Part shown: one piece after another, positions 1 through 7,863 of the stretch
Numbering within the stretch: position 1 is the first letter of the stretch
Layout of the letters: every line of letters starts with the position of its first letter
Assembly: GCA_903902915.1 (NCBI GenBank)
Contig: CAIUWR010000074.1
Location: 1-48,753 of the forward strand
Length of the DNA stretch: 48,753 nucleotides
Direction of reading: 5' to 3'
Origin: an uncultured Hyphomicrobiales bacterium
Lineage (GTDB): Bacteria > Pseudomonadota > Alphaproteobacteria > Rhizobiales > Beijerinckiaceae
Made by a program: the position numbers and the translations under genes
The notes under the pieces: generated by a model
Told to the model about the DNA's origin: nothing
Seen by the model: only the letters and a program-made list of their open reading frames with translations
Databases searched by the model: none

Positions 1-1
1 A

Positions 2-133
2 TCGTCAGTGACAGATACTGAACTTGCTCAAATTGAAGACTTGTTGAATAATCGCCCCCGGAAACGACTGGCGTTCAAAACACCACACGAACTTTTCAGT
101 CAGTCATTAAACCGTGTTGCACTTCGAATGTGA
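2..133 (+). CDS. IS30-family transposase, C-terminal end (cut by window edge)
   Basis: An open frame enters from the left edge and stops at 131-133. The last 43 residues contain the sequence NNRPRKRLAFKTPHELF, which matches the conserved C-terminus of IS30-family DDE transposases (usual form LNNRPRK-x-L-x-x-x-TP-x-E). The protein inserts and excises an insertion sequence through terminal inverted repeats. Only the tail is visible, so intactness cannot be judged. The right inverted repeat should lie at about 110-160 but cannot be delimited without the left end. It lies in the same accessory region as the integrase at 2261-2830. Confidence 0.85.
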   Translation, partial: SSVTDTELAQIEDLLNNRPRKRLAFKTPHELFSQSLNRVALRM

Positions 134-275
134 ATCTAGGAGATGTTTCGCGTTAGGCTAGCGGCAAAGAGTCGGGCATCGCTACGTAGGGTGCGCCGTG
201 CTGTGCTGATCGCGACGCGATTGTCATAGGGTTCCAAAAGTTCGATAATCCCGGGCAACAAAGGGAGGCGCAGCC

Positions 276-1736
276 ATGGATGCCCAGAAACAGATGCATG
301 TGTTCGATCGTCGGCTTTTTCTGGCCGGCGTGAGCTCGCTATCACTTCTCGGCGCCAGTAGCGCAGCAGCGCAAAACACCGCCTCTGGCAAGGAACTCCG
401 CCAGCTATTGGCAGAGTTCGTCGTCGCCTTCGACGTCAGGAGGGTCCCGGCTGATGTGATAGAACTCGCGCGCCTCGCGTTCATCGATTCCATCGGCGTC
501 GCTGTCGCTGGCAGTCACGAAAAGGTCGCCCACATCGCTGCCGATATAGTGAGGATGGAAGGCGCGACGCAACAATGCACTATCATTGGACAATCCTTGC
601 GCACATCACCGCAGCTCGCGGCATTCGCCAATGGCGTTAGCGCCCATTCAATGGACTATGACTTCACCTACATGAGCGGCCAGTCTGTGGCGCCGGTCTT
701 CCCCGCGCTGCTCGCCATAGCAGAAAGCACAGGCGCGACGCCTCTGGACGTCATTGGCGCTTTCATAATTGGCTGCGAGGTTTCCGCGCGCATCGGACGC
801 TCTGTGCCAGACCTCGGCAACAACGGCGGCTGGCACATCACCGGCATCGTCGGGGGCATTTGTGCGGCCGCGACCTGCGCAAAACTTTTGAAGCTTCCCG
901 TCGAACAGGTAGCGCATGCGATTGGCGCCAGTGTCTCGATGTCGGCGGGTATAGCGGTGAACTATGGCACTATGACAAAACCGCTGCATTGCGGTAATGC
1001 CGCGCGCAACGGCGTGTTAGCTGCTCTGCTGGCGAGCAAGGGCTTCACATCTCACGTTGCTGCGTTCGAAGGCGATAATGGCTTCTTCGCCAGCTTCGGG
1101 CGCGCGATGCCCTCGAATTATGAGCCATTTAAAGATCTCGGTTCGCGCTGGGACCTCAAGGAGATAGGCTACAGCATCAAATATTATCCCTGCGGCGGAC
1201 GAGGGCACACCGCCATCGAGGCTGCATTGATTTTGCGGGACAAAGCGCGCGTGGAGGATATCGCCAACGTCCATTGCTGGATGTCGCCCTCAAGCGCCAA
1301 GCGCGTCAACACCAAATATCCCGGCGACGTCGAGGCAGCGAAATTCTCCGCTGCCTATGTGCTCGCCTATTCGCTTATCCACGGCATACCTAAAATCAAC
1401 GCCTTCACGACTGAGGCGCTCCAGGATGCGCGCGTGAAGGCCCTTGCTGGGCTGGTCACCGCCAGCGCCGATCCCAACCTTAGCGACGCCGTCGGCGAGA
1501 ACCCGACGCGCGTGAAGATTACGTTGAAGAATGGTCAAAGCTTCGAGCAACAAAGTGACTACGCCACAGGCTCCAAGCAAATGCCGATGACGCCAGCGCA
1601 GGTCGAGGGCAAGTTCATGGATTGCGCAGCACAGACGATTAACGTGGACGCAGCGAAGAAGTTATTCACTATCGTTAGCACAATGCCTGACCGCCCGACT
1701 TTTGGCGAGTTCTGGTCGCTGGTGCGGAAGGCATGA
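276..1736 (+). CDS. MmgE/PrpD family protein with Tat-type signal peptide
   Basis: This 486-residue protein belongs to the MmgE/PrpD superfamily, which includes 2-methylcitrate dehydratase, cis-aconitate decarboxylase and uncharacterised relatives. Family features include the N-terminal helical region with FIDSIGVAVAG (about 69-79), the segment FANGVSAHSMDYDF (about 116-129) and KYYPCGGRGHTAIEA in the C-terminal half. The N-terminus is unusual for a family that is normally cytoplasmic. It has DRRLFLAG with arginines 12-13, a hydrophobic stretch and an ASSAAAQ cleavage-like site near residue 33, so Tat export is likely. The start has a good ribosome site (GGGAGG, 262-275 region). It stands alone between the IS30 remnant and a small membrane protein. 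The substrate is unknown. Confidence 0.88.
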   Translation: MDAQKQMHVFDRRLFLAGVSSLSLLGASSAAAQNTASGKELRQLLAEFVVAFDVRRVPADVIELARLAFIDSIGVAVAGSHEKVAHIAADIVRMEGATQQCTIIGQSLRTSPQLAAFANGVSAHSMDYDFTYMSGQSVAPVFPALLAIAESTGATPLDVIGAFIIGCEVSARIGRSVPDLGNNGGWHITGIVGGICAAATCAKLLKLPVEQVAHAIGASVSMSAGIAVNYGTMTKPLHCGNAARNGVLAALLASKGFTSHVAAFEGDNGFFASFGRAMPSNYEPFKDLGSRWDLKEIGYSIKYYPCGGRGHTAIEAALILRDKARVEDIANVHCWMSPSSAKRVNTKYPGDVEAAKFSAAYVLAYSLIHGIPKINAFTTEALQDARVKALAGLVTASADPNLSDAVGENPTRVKITLKNGQSFEQQSDYATGSKQMPMTPAQVEGKFMDCAAQTINVDAAKKLFTIVSTMPDRPTFGEFWSLVRKA

Positions 1737-1848
1737 CCTGCCTTGGCACGCAGCCACTCAAGACCAGCTCCACAGTGGCCCGAAATACTTGAACGCTGCG
1801 TCGCTGCCCGCATATCGCCTCATCCGAATAATTAATGCAGCGCAGCAA

Positions 1849-2124
1849 TCAGCGCACAGGCACCCGTACGGCGCTCGAGGGCGGCGTCTCGATCTTTACG
1901 CAGTCACGTCGACCAGAATTGATACACCGTTGCATCCGCTCGCTCTCGTTGATGGCATGCACCGTCCAGATGATCGCCGCTGAGATGACGAGAAGGAAGA
2001 CGACAGCGAGCAGGTTCACAATTTTCCGATGTTCATAGTCCGTTTCGTCGACGCGAGCAGGGGCTAGCGCTGTACTATGAGCGCCCGGATCAAGATCAGT
2101 GATGTCGCTGGGTTTCTCTTGCAT
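1849..2124 (-). CDS. Small single-pass membrane protein, unknown function
   Basis: This 91-residue protein is not recognised as any named family. I chose the internal ATG at 2124 because GGGAAGG lies just upstream on the minus strand; the open frame extends further but without a better start. Residues 1-33 are polar and acidic. Residues 35-56 form one membrane helix (IVNLLAVVFLLVISAAIIWTV). The C-terminal tail has two cysteines (67 and 75) in the pattern RCINSGRRDC, which could form a disulfide if the tail is periplasmic. It lies 136 bases downstream of the integrase on the same strand. Coding status is supported by the ribosome site and the clear membrane segment, but not by homology. Confidence 0.5.
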   Translation of the reverse strand: MQEKPSDITDLDPGAHSTALAPARVDETDYEHRKIVNLLAVVFLLVISAAIIWTVHAINESERMQRCINSGRRDCVKIETPPSSAVRVPVR

Positions 2125-2260
2125 CACAGCCACCTTCCCACCGGGGCATACTGACGGGCAACCCGTTTGATCAAGTACTACCGATAAACTTTTTGCTTCA
2201 ATCTCAATCGAAAGCATCAAGTCTCGAAGGGGAGACGCTCGGGTGTCCCCGCAGCCTGTA

Positions 2261-2830
2261 TTAAACCAGCTCCACAGCAGCTCGCAGCACATGGTCATTC
2301 AGCTCAATATAGCGCTGCGTCGTTGCTATGTTTCTGTGTCCAGCAAGCGCAGCTAACACACGCACGTTGACACCCTTGTGCGCCAGCCCTGTGATAAAGG
2401 TGCGCCGTCCACTATGGCTTGTGACCTTGTCCAGCCCCGCCTCGTCGTACAGCTGCAGGAAACGCTGGCACAGCCCATTTGCGGAGAACCGCTTGCCCGT
2501 CTTGCTTGCTATAAGAGGGCGCTTTGGGTCCAACTGTTTCCTAATCACATTAATGTAAAGATCAAGTTCGTTTTTCATATAACTGTTGACCAACACAGTG
2601 CGAGATTGATCTCCCTTCATCTGGTCCGCTGTCAACTGGATCTCTGCGCGGATAGCACCATTGGGTGCAACAACATCCCCGACATTTAGCGCAGCTATCT
2701 CCCCAACACGCATGCCCGCCAACCAGCTCAGCTGCAACATGCAGCGGTTGCGGGCTGCGTAGCTGGTGCGCTGCAAGTGTTGCAGCATCCGTTGCTTTTC
2801 CCTGTCGTTCAAAACTGGTGCCTGTTTCAT
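2261..2830 (-). CDS. Short tyrosine recombinase / integrase (catalytic domain only)
   Basis: The 189-residue protein carries a complete tyrosine-recombinase active site: Arg41 (GMRVGE), Lys72 (MKGDQSR), His139 and Arg142 (HSGRR), His165 (AGHRN) and the nucleophile Tyr174 (TQRYIE). It lacks the N-terminal SAM-like core-binding domain of full-length integrases and so is about the size of FimB/FimE-type enzymes. I see no start or clear domain upstream in frame; the extension is open for about 35 codons before a stop. It is transcribed away from the tRNA-Leu fragment at 3161-3213, the expected place for the integrase of an element inserted there. Whether this short enzyme did the integration, or is a survivor of a larger one, is inference. 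Confidence 0.88.
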   Translation of the reverse strand: MKQAPVLNDREKQRMLQHLQRTSYAARNRCMLQLSWLAGMRVGEIAALNVGDVVAPNGAIRAEIQLTADQMKGDQSRTVLVNSYMKNELDLYINVIRKQLDPKRPLIASKTGKRFSANGLCQRFLQLYDEAGLDKVTSHSGRRTFITGLAHKGVNVRVLAALAGHRNIATTQRYIELNDHVLRAAVELV

Positions 2831-3160
2831 TTCAGCTACTCTTGGCTCATCGTTTAACTGTAAGCAGTATGCGCCCTGAGCCGGGTGCTGGACGACCTGA
2901 ATTTTTCGGTATTTTCCGTAATGATTTCAAGAGACTAGTGATCTGGCTCATCTTTGTTGGATTTCGTGACGTTGAGCTGTAGAGTTTATGTAACTTTTTA
3001 TGTAAATGACTGGACAGCAGGGCAAGAAGTTCGCGGGATGGGGAATTTTTCGAAAAAGCTCATCATTTCAGGTACTTAGAAAAACCTTGGCTACACAGGT
3101 GGGCTACACAGAGTTTTTTAAAACATTGATTTTATTGTTTTATTGGCTAAAACGACCGCA
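2831..3160. other. Gene-free end of the integrated element with paired direct repeats
   Basis: No convincing gene lies here. The stretch is more AT-rich than the core and holds two pairs of short direct repeats: TTTATGTAA at 2985-2993 and 2997-3005 (12-base period), and GGCTACACAG at 3089-3098 and 3102-3111 (13-base period). Paired short repeats between an integrase gene and its attachment core resemble arm-type integrase or excisionase binding sites. That role is inferred from position only. The integrase promoter should also lie here, on the minus strand. Confidence 0.4.
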
Positions 3161-3213
3161 CTCAAAATCGGATTCCGCAAGGAGTGCTGGTTCGATTCCG
3201 GCTAGGGGCACCA
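3161..3213 (+). other. Attachment site: 3' fragment of tRNA-Leu(CAA)
   Basis: The 53 bases reproduce the 3' part of a leucine tRNA: anticodon loop CTCAAAA (anticodon CAA), the long variable arm (TTCCGCAAGGAG), a T-arm GCTGG-TTCGATT-CCGGC, the acceptor 3' strand TAGGGGC, then A and encoded CCA. The sequence to the left (3130-3160) is not a tRNA 5' half: there is no acceptor or D-arm partner and the left anticodon stem does not pair. This is the typical product of tyrosine-integrase insertion at the anticodon loop. The intact tRNA should be restored at the other end of the element, left of this window. The thiolase gene ends 20 bases further on. Confidence 0.85.
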
Positions 3214-3233
3214 AAAAGCTTTCCGTGACTTGC

Positions 3234-4409
3234 TCAACCCAAGAGTTCAACCGCCACCGCGGTCGCTTCGCCGCCGCCGATGCACAGGGTCGCCACCCCC
3301 CGCCGCAGGCCGCGCCTTTGCAGGGCGGCCAGCAGGGTGACGAGGATGCGGGCGCCTGAGGCGCCGATGGGGTGGCCGAGCGCGCAGGCGCCGCCGTTCA
3401 CATTCACCTTCTCATGCGGCAGGCCCAGCTCGCGCATGACTGCCAGCGCCACCACCGCGAAGGCCTCATTGATCTCGAAGAGATCGACCTGATCGAGGCT
3501 CCAGCCGGTCTTTTTCATCAGGGCCTCCACCGCGCCCACGGGGGCTGTGGTGAACCATGCTGGCGCGCGCGCATGGCCCGCGTGGCCGCGAATCGCGGCA
3601 AGCGGCCGCACGCCCCTTCGCCGCGCCTCCGACAGGCGCATCAGCGCCAGAGCGGCCGCGCCGTCCGAGATGGAGGAGGAATTGGCCGCCGTCACGGTCC
3701 CTTGCGGATGGAAGGCGGGTTTCAGCTGGGGGATCTTGTCAGGACGGGCTTTGCCCGGCTGCTCGTCCACCGCCACCTCGACGCCGCCGACGGTCACCGG
3801 CGCGATTTCGTCGATGAAGGCGCCGTTGGCGATGGCGGCTTTGGCGCGCTCCAGAGAGGCCAGCGCATAGTCGTCCTGCATCTGACGACTGAACTGGAAA
3901 TGTCGCGCTGCGTCTTCGGCGAAGGCGCCCATCAGGCGGCCTTTGTCATAGGCGTCCTCGAGGCCGTCGAGGAACATGTGGTCGAGGGCGCGGCCATGGC
4001 CGAGCCGATAGCCCGTGCGGGCGCGGTCGAGCAGATAGGGGGCGTTGCTCATGCTCTCCATGCCGCCCGCCACCACGATGTTGGCGCTGCCCGCTACGAG
4101 TAGATCATGGGCCAGCATCACGGCCTTCATGCCCGAGCCGCAGACCTTGCTGATGGTGGTGCAGGGAACCGAAGTGGGCAGGCCAGCGCCCAGCGCCGCC
4201 TGACGGGCGGGCGCCTGGCCCAGCCCAGCTGGCAACACATTGCCCATCAGCGTCTCGTCCACCGCTTCCCCGGCGATCCCGGCGCGCGTGAGGGCGGCGG
4301 CTATGGCCACGGCGCCAAGCTGCGGCGCCGCACAAGCTGCGAGGGCGCCCTGAAAGCCCCCCATGGGCGTGCGGACGGCGGAGGCGATCACGATGGGGTC
4401 ATTGGGCAT
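3234..4409 (-). CDS. Acetyl-CoA C-acetyltransferase (thiolase)
   Basis: The enzyme condenses two acetyl-CoA to acetoacetyl-CoA, or runs the reverse thiolysis, supplying polyhydroxybutyrate or fatty-acid metabolism in the cytosol. The 391 residues show the usual thiolase landmarks: the acyl-accepting cysteine in [10 protein letters not shown], the NEAFA block, the [10 protein letters not shown] loop with the catalytic histidine, and the second catalytic cysteine in [10 protein letters not shown]. The ATG at 4409 is preferred because of GGGAG just upstream and because family members start with a similar [12 protein letters not shown] sequence; the open frame extends further up. It lies convergent to the truncated tRNA-Leu, so the insertion left the gene intact. 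Exact substrate (acetyl versus longer acyl) is not certain, and phaA, atoB or thlA names would all fit. Confidence 0.92.
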   Translation of the reverse strand: MPNDPIVIASAVRTPMGGFQGALAACAAPQLGAVAIAAALTRAGIAGEAVDETLMGNVLPAGLGQAPARQAALGAGLPTSVPCTTISKVCGSGMKAVMLAHDLLVAGSANIVVAGGMESMSNAPYLLDRARTGYRLGHGRALDHMFLDGLEDAYDKGRLMGAFAEDAARHFQFSRQMQDDYALASLERAKAAIANGAFIDEIAPVTVGGVEVAVDEQPGKARPDKIPQLKPAFHPQGTVTAANSSSISDGAAALALMRLSEARRRGVRPLAAIRGHAGHARAPAWFTTAPVGAVEALMKKTGWSLDQVDLFEINEAFAVVALAVMRELGLPHEKVNVNGGACALGHPIGASGARILVTLLAALQRRGLRRGVATLCIGGGEATAVAVELLG

Positions 4410-4530
4410 GGCGTGTCTCCCGACGGTGCTGCGCGCCCGCGCGCCACGAAAACCGCGCGGGCCGGCGCCGCCGAACGGACGCCGCACAGCAAAGCTTATG
4501 CGCCGGAGCCCCGAGGGCGCAAGAGGCGGC

Positions 4531-5040
4531 TCAGCCGGCCTTTGCCGCAAAAGGCGCGAAATCCGCCACCACTTTTTCGTAGACGGGCCGCTTGAAGGGA
4601 ATGATCAGCCCCGGCAGATTGGCCATGGGCTCCCAGCGCCAGTCGTCGAACTCCGGCTTGTGAGCGCCTTGCCCGGGGGTGTGGATGTCGATCTCGCTGT
4701 CCTGCCCCTCGAAACGCAGGGCGAACCATTTTTGCCGCTGCCCCTGATAGCGGCCGCGCCAGGCCTTGTCCGCCACATCGTTGGGCAGATCATATGCATA
4801 CCAATCCGGCGCCTCGGCCAGCAGGGAGGCGGACCGCACATTGGTTTCCTCGTGCAGTTCGCGCAGGCAGGCGGCCCAGGGATCTTCTCCCGGATCAATG
4901 CCGCCTTGCGGCATCTGCCACTCGTGGCCGGGCGCCACATGTTCGACCAGCCTCTTGTTGCGGCGTCGGCCGATGAAGACGAGACCTTCGCGATTGATGA
5001 GCATGACCCCCACGCAAGGGCGGTAGACGGGCTGCTTCAT
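4531..5040 (-). CDS. rppH: RNA pyrophosphohydrolase (Nudix hydrolase)
   Basis: RppH removes pyrophosphate from the 5' triphosphate end of mRNA and so starts RNase E-dependent decay. The 169-residue protein begins [21 protein letters not shown], the typical RppH opening, and has a full Nudix box at about 47-69 (G-x5-E-x7-REL-x-EE). WQMPQGGID just before the box is also typical of the RppH (former NudH/InvA) branch. The start at 5040 has GAGGAGA upstream, and the longer open frame runs into the neighbouring gene. It follows the polysaccharide deacetylase gene by 31 bases, so the two are probably cotranscribed. Confidence 0.93.
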   Translation of the reverse strand: MKQPVYRPCVGVMLINREGLVFIGRRRNKRLVEHVAPGHEWQMPQGGIDPGEDPWAACLRELHEETNVRSASLLAEAPDWYAYDLPNDVADKAWRGRYQGQRQKWFALRFEGQDSEIDIHTPGQGAHKPEFDDWRWEPMANLPGLIIPFKRPVYEKVVADFAPFAAKAG

Positions 5041-5071
5041 GCTGATCTCCTCGCGCCAACTTTGACGCCGT

Positions 5072-6313
5072 TCAATTCGCCAGGCCTGCGGAGGCCGTTC
5101 CGCGCGCCGCCAGCGCGCTGAGCGGCACGAGCGCCACGCCGCGCTTCTCGAGCCCCTGCGCGAACCGCGCGACGGCATCAATCGACCCGGGCAGGCCAGC
5201 GGCATAGCCGATGGCGAAGCCCTTGGTCCGGGCCGCCGTTTCAAGCCGCCCCAACGCCGTCTCGATGGCGTCCAGCCGCCCGTTGGCGTCCAGCACCACA
5301 TCGGCGCGCGCCACCGGCATGCCGACCGCCCCCGCCAGGCTCGAGGCCATGCTCAGCGTCGCGGTGCCGTCGTCGAAAAACAGCAGCCCGCGCGCAGAAA
5401 TCTCGCGCAGCACCGGCGCCAGATCAGCTTCGCGCGCCATGAGCCGGGCGCCAAGAAAATTCGCCACGCCCACATAACCGCTCATGCGCGACATGACCCA
5501 GCGCAGCCCGTCGATGTTTTGCGCGGCGTCCGCCCCCGCAAGCAACGTATAGGGCCCCGGGATTGCGGATTTGTCCAGCGGCTCCATGGGAGCCTGAACG
5601 AGGATTTCGTGGCCAGCTTCCCGCGCGCGCGCGGCCTGCCGCTCCACATCCGCGCCATAGGGGGCGAAGCCGAGCGTCACCGCATCCGGCAGGGTTTCGA
5701 CTGCGGCTGTCGTGGCGGCCGGGTTGAGGCCCATGCCGCCCACCACGATGGCGATGCGGGGCGCTCCGGCCTTCAGCCTTGCGGCGCTGACCACAGGTCG
5801 GGCGTAAACTTCGGAGGGGCGCGACCCGTCGGCGCCGATCCGTGGCAGGGGGCCATGCGGACCTTTCTCCACAAGACGCGGATCGGGCGCGGGCGCGAGC
5901 TGCAAGCCGACCGGATCGTTGGGCGCCAGTTGGGGAAGCTTGAGGACAAGAGCGCCCGGCGCATTGCTCGTGGCCTGACGCCCCACGCGAACGCCCGTCG
6001 CCAAATCAAAAATGGCGGGACCGGATTCGTTTTCGGGCGCGCCCTCGCGCACGACCGGAAGCGCAGGCTGCGTCGTCGCTACGGCGGCCGGGGGCGCCGT
6101 CGCCGGGTCATCGGCGCGGATCGGTTGAACGGCGGCGTCCGCAAAGGGCCGCCCCCCCATGCCGACGTCCGTCATGAGGCTGAAGGCGACGAGGCCCAGC
6201 GCGAGCGCGCCGACACCGCCAATGATCATGAAGGCCCAGGGTGGATCCCGCCCCGGCGGGCCCGCAATGGGACCGTCAAGTCCCAGCGGATCATGCAGAT
6301 CATTGGCGGCCAT
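5072..6313 (-). CDS. Divergent polysaccharide deacetylase family protein
   Basis: This 413-residue protein is a YibQ-like divergent polysaccharide deacetylase. It has a membrane anchor at about 26-47 ([19 protein letters not shown]), a long proline/alanine-rich linker to about residue 175, then the deacetylase-like barrel starting at [10 protein letters not shown] and including [20 protein letters not shown] and LLFFDDGTA. Family members are associated with the cell envelope in Alphaproteobacteria and commonly sit just downstream of ctpA, as here. Its true substrate is not established. A terminator hairpin at 6465-6501 separates it from ctpA, so it probably has its own promoter in 6314-6460. 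Confidence 0.88.
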   Translation of the reverse strand: MAANDLHDPLGLDGPIAGPPGRDPPWAFMIIGGVGALALGLVAFSLMTDVGMGGRPFADAAVQPIRADDPATAPPAAVATTQPALPVVREGAPENESGPAIFDLATGVRVGRQATSNAPGALVLKLPQLAPNDPVGLQLAPAPDPRLVEKGPHGPLPRIGADGSRPSEVYARPVVSAARLKAGAPRIAIVVGGMGLNPAATTAAVETLPDAVTLGFAPYGADVERQAARAREAGHEILVQAPMEPLDKSAIPGPYTLLAGADAAQNIDGLRWVMSRMSGYVGVANFLGARLMAREADLAPVLREISARGLLFFDDGTATLSMASSLAGAVGMPVARADVVLDANGRLDAIETALGRLETAARTKGFAIGYAAGLPGSIDAVARFAQGLEKRGVALVPLSALAARGTASAGLAN

Positions 6314-6464
6314 GGCTTTGAGTCTGTCCGGTTGCAGCCGGATATCCGCGAATCACACGCGCCCGGCGTATGATTTTGCTTTGACTTGGCCATTCCGTCG
6401 AGCCCTTAGGGAAGCTAATTTGAAACTTCGGGGCCACGGGCGCCCAAATGACGCGCGACAGGCC

Positions 6465-6501
6465 AAAATAAAACGCCGGCCTGGAGACCAGACCGACGTT
6501 T
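6465..6501 (-). terminator. Rho-independent terminator after ctpA
   Basis: Read on the minus strand, a 13-base-pair stem with a three-base loop (arms 6488-6500 and 6472-6484, including G-U pairs) is followed by TTATTTT. It lies 25 bases past the ctpA stop codon and would end the nadD-rsfS-rlmH-envC-ctpA transcript. Confidence 0.8.
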
Positions 6502-6525
6502 GACGACGATGGGAGCTCGCAGCCG

Positions 6526-7863
6526 TCAGTTCGGCGCGGTCTCGGGCTTTTTCTCGACGGGCTTCTCAGCAGGAACTTCGGCCTTCTTGACGCCGCGCAG
6601 AATGTCGAGGGCGGCGTTCAGCTGCTTGTCCTTGGCCTGATCCGGCGGCACATAGGCCTGCGAACCGCCCTTCTCGTCCTCGCCATTCTTGAGATGGCCC
6701 TTGAGCGAAGCCTCGCCCTTGGTCTCGTCCTTGCCCTTCAGTTCGTCCGGCACGTCCTGCAAGATCTGGATGTCAGGATCAATGCCCTTGGCCTGAATCG
6801 AGCGACCCGAGGGCGTGTAGTAGCGCGCCGTGGTGAGCCGCAGCGCGCCATTGTTCTGGCCGAGCGGGATGATGGTCTGCACCGAGCCCTTGCCGAAGGA
6901 GCGCGTGCCCAGGATGGTGGCGCGCTTGTGGTCCTGCAAGGCGCCCGCGACGATTTCGGAAGCCGAGGCGGAGCCGCCATTGATCAGGACGATCAAAGGC
7001 TTGCCCTTGGAGATGTCGCCGGGACGGGCGTTGTAGCGTTGCGTCTCGTCGGCGTTTCGGCCACGGGTCGAGACGATCTCCCCCTTCTCGAGGAAGGCGT
7101 TGGAGACGGAAACCGACTGATCGAGCAAGCCGCCGGGATTGTTGCGCAGATCCAACACATAGCCCTTCAGCTTGTCGCCGGGCATGTCCTGCTGGAACTT
7201 CTGCAAGGCCTGCTTCACGCCGTCGAAGGTCTGTTCGCTGAACTGGGTGATGCGAATATAGCCGATGTCGTCGCCTTCCTGATGGGAACGCACGGACTTG
7301 ATCTGGATGACGGCGCGGGTCAGCTTCACCTCGCGCGTCTCTTTCTGGGCGCCGCGCAGCACGGTGAGCTTCACGCTCGTATTGACGGGGCCGCGCATCT
7401 TGTCGACGGCCTGATTGAGGGTCAGGCCCTGCACGGCCTCATCGTCGATGGCGCTGATGAGGTCGCCCGCCATGATGCCCGCGCGAGACGCCGGCGTATC
7501 GTCGATGGGGGTGACGACCTTCACGAAACCGTCTTCCTGGGTGACCTCGATGCCAAGACCGCCGAATTCGCCCCGCGTCTGCACCTGCATGTCGCGATAG
7601 CTTTTGGCGTCCATATAGCTCGAATGGGGATCGAGCGAGGTGAGCATGCCATTGATGGCGGCCTCGACGAGCTTTTGCTCATCCGGGGGCTCGACATAAT
7701 CCGAGCGAATCTTCTCGAAGACATCCCCGAAGAGATTAAGATTTCGATAGGTGTCTGTCGCGGCGGCCTTGGCCCCCGCAGCGAACAACAGCGTCTGACC
7801 GCCGACGGTGACCGCAGAAGCGCCCAGAATGGCGCCGAGCAGAACAAGAGAGACCTTACGCAT
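6526..7863 (-). CDS. ctpA: S41 family carboxy-terminal processing protease
   Basis: CtpA-type proteases cleave C-terminal tails of periplasmic or membrane proteins and often control peptidoglycan enzymes. The 445 residues show an N-terminal signal or anchor (about 4-30), a PDZ domain (about 95-180), then the S41 catalytic core with Ser300 (GGSASASE) and Lys325 (SFGKGSVQ). The spacing of 25 residues is the same as in known members. The C-terminal 60 residues are lysine- and glutamate-rich. Its ATG overlaps the envC stop codon by one base (TAATG), so translation is likely coupled. The pairing with envC suggests a joint role in cell-wall remodelling at division, which is inference. Confidence 0.94.
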   Translation of the reverse strand: MRKVSLVLLGAILGASAVTVGGQTLLFAAGAKAAATDTYRNLNLFGDVFEKIRSDYVEPPDEQKLVEAAINGMLTSLDPHSSYMDAKSYRDMQVQTRGEFGGLGIEVTQEDGFVKVVTPIDDTPASRAGIMAGDLISAIDDEAVQGLTLNQAVDKMRGPVNTSVKLTVLRGAQKETREVKLTRAVIQIKSVRSHQEGDDIGYIRITQFSEQTFDGVKQALQKFQQDMPGDKLKGYVLDLRNNPGGLLDQSVSVSNAFLEKGEIVSTRGRNADETQRYNARPGDISKGKPLIVLINGGSASASEIVAGALQDHKRATILGTRSFGKGSVQTIIPLGQNNGALRLTTARYYTPSGRSIQAKGIDPDIQILQDVPDELKGKDETKGEASLKGHLKNGEDEKGGSQAYVPPDQAKDKQLNAALDILRGVKKAEVPAEKPVEKKPETAPN

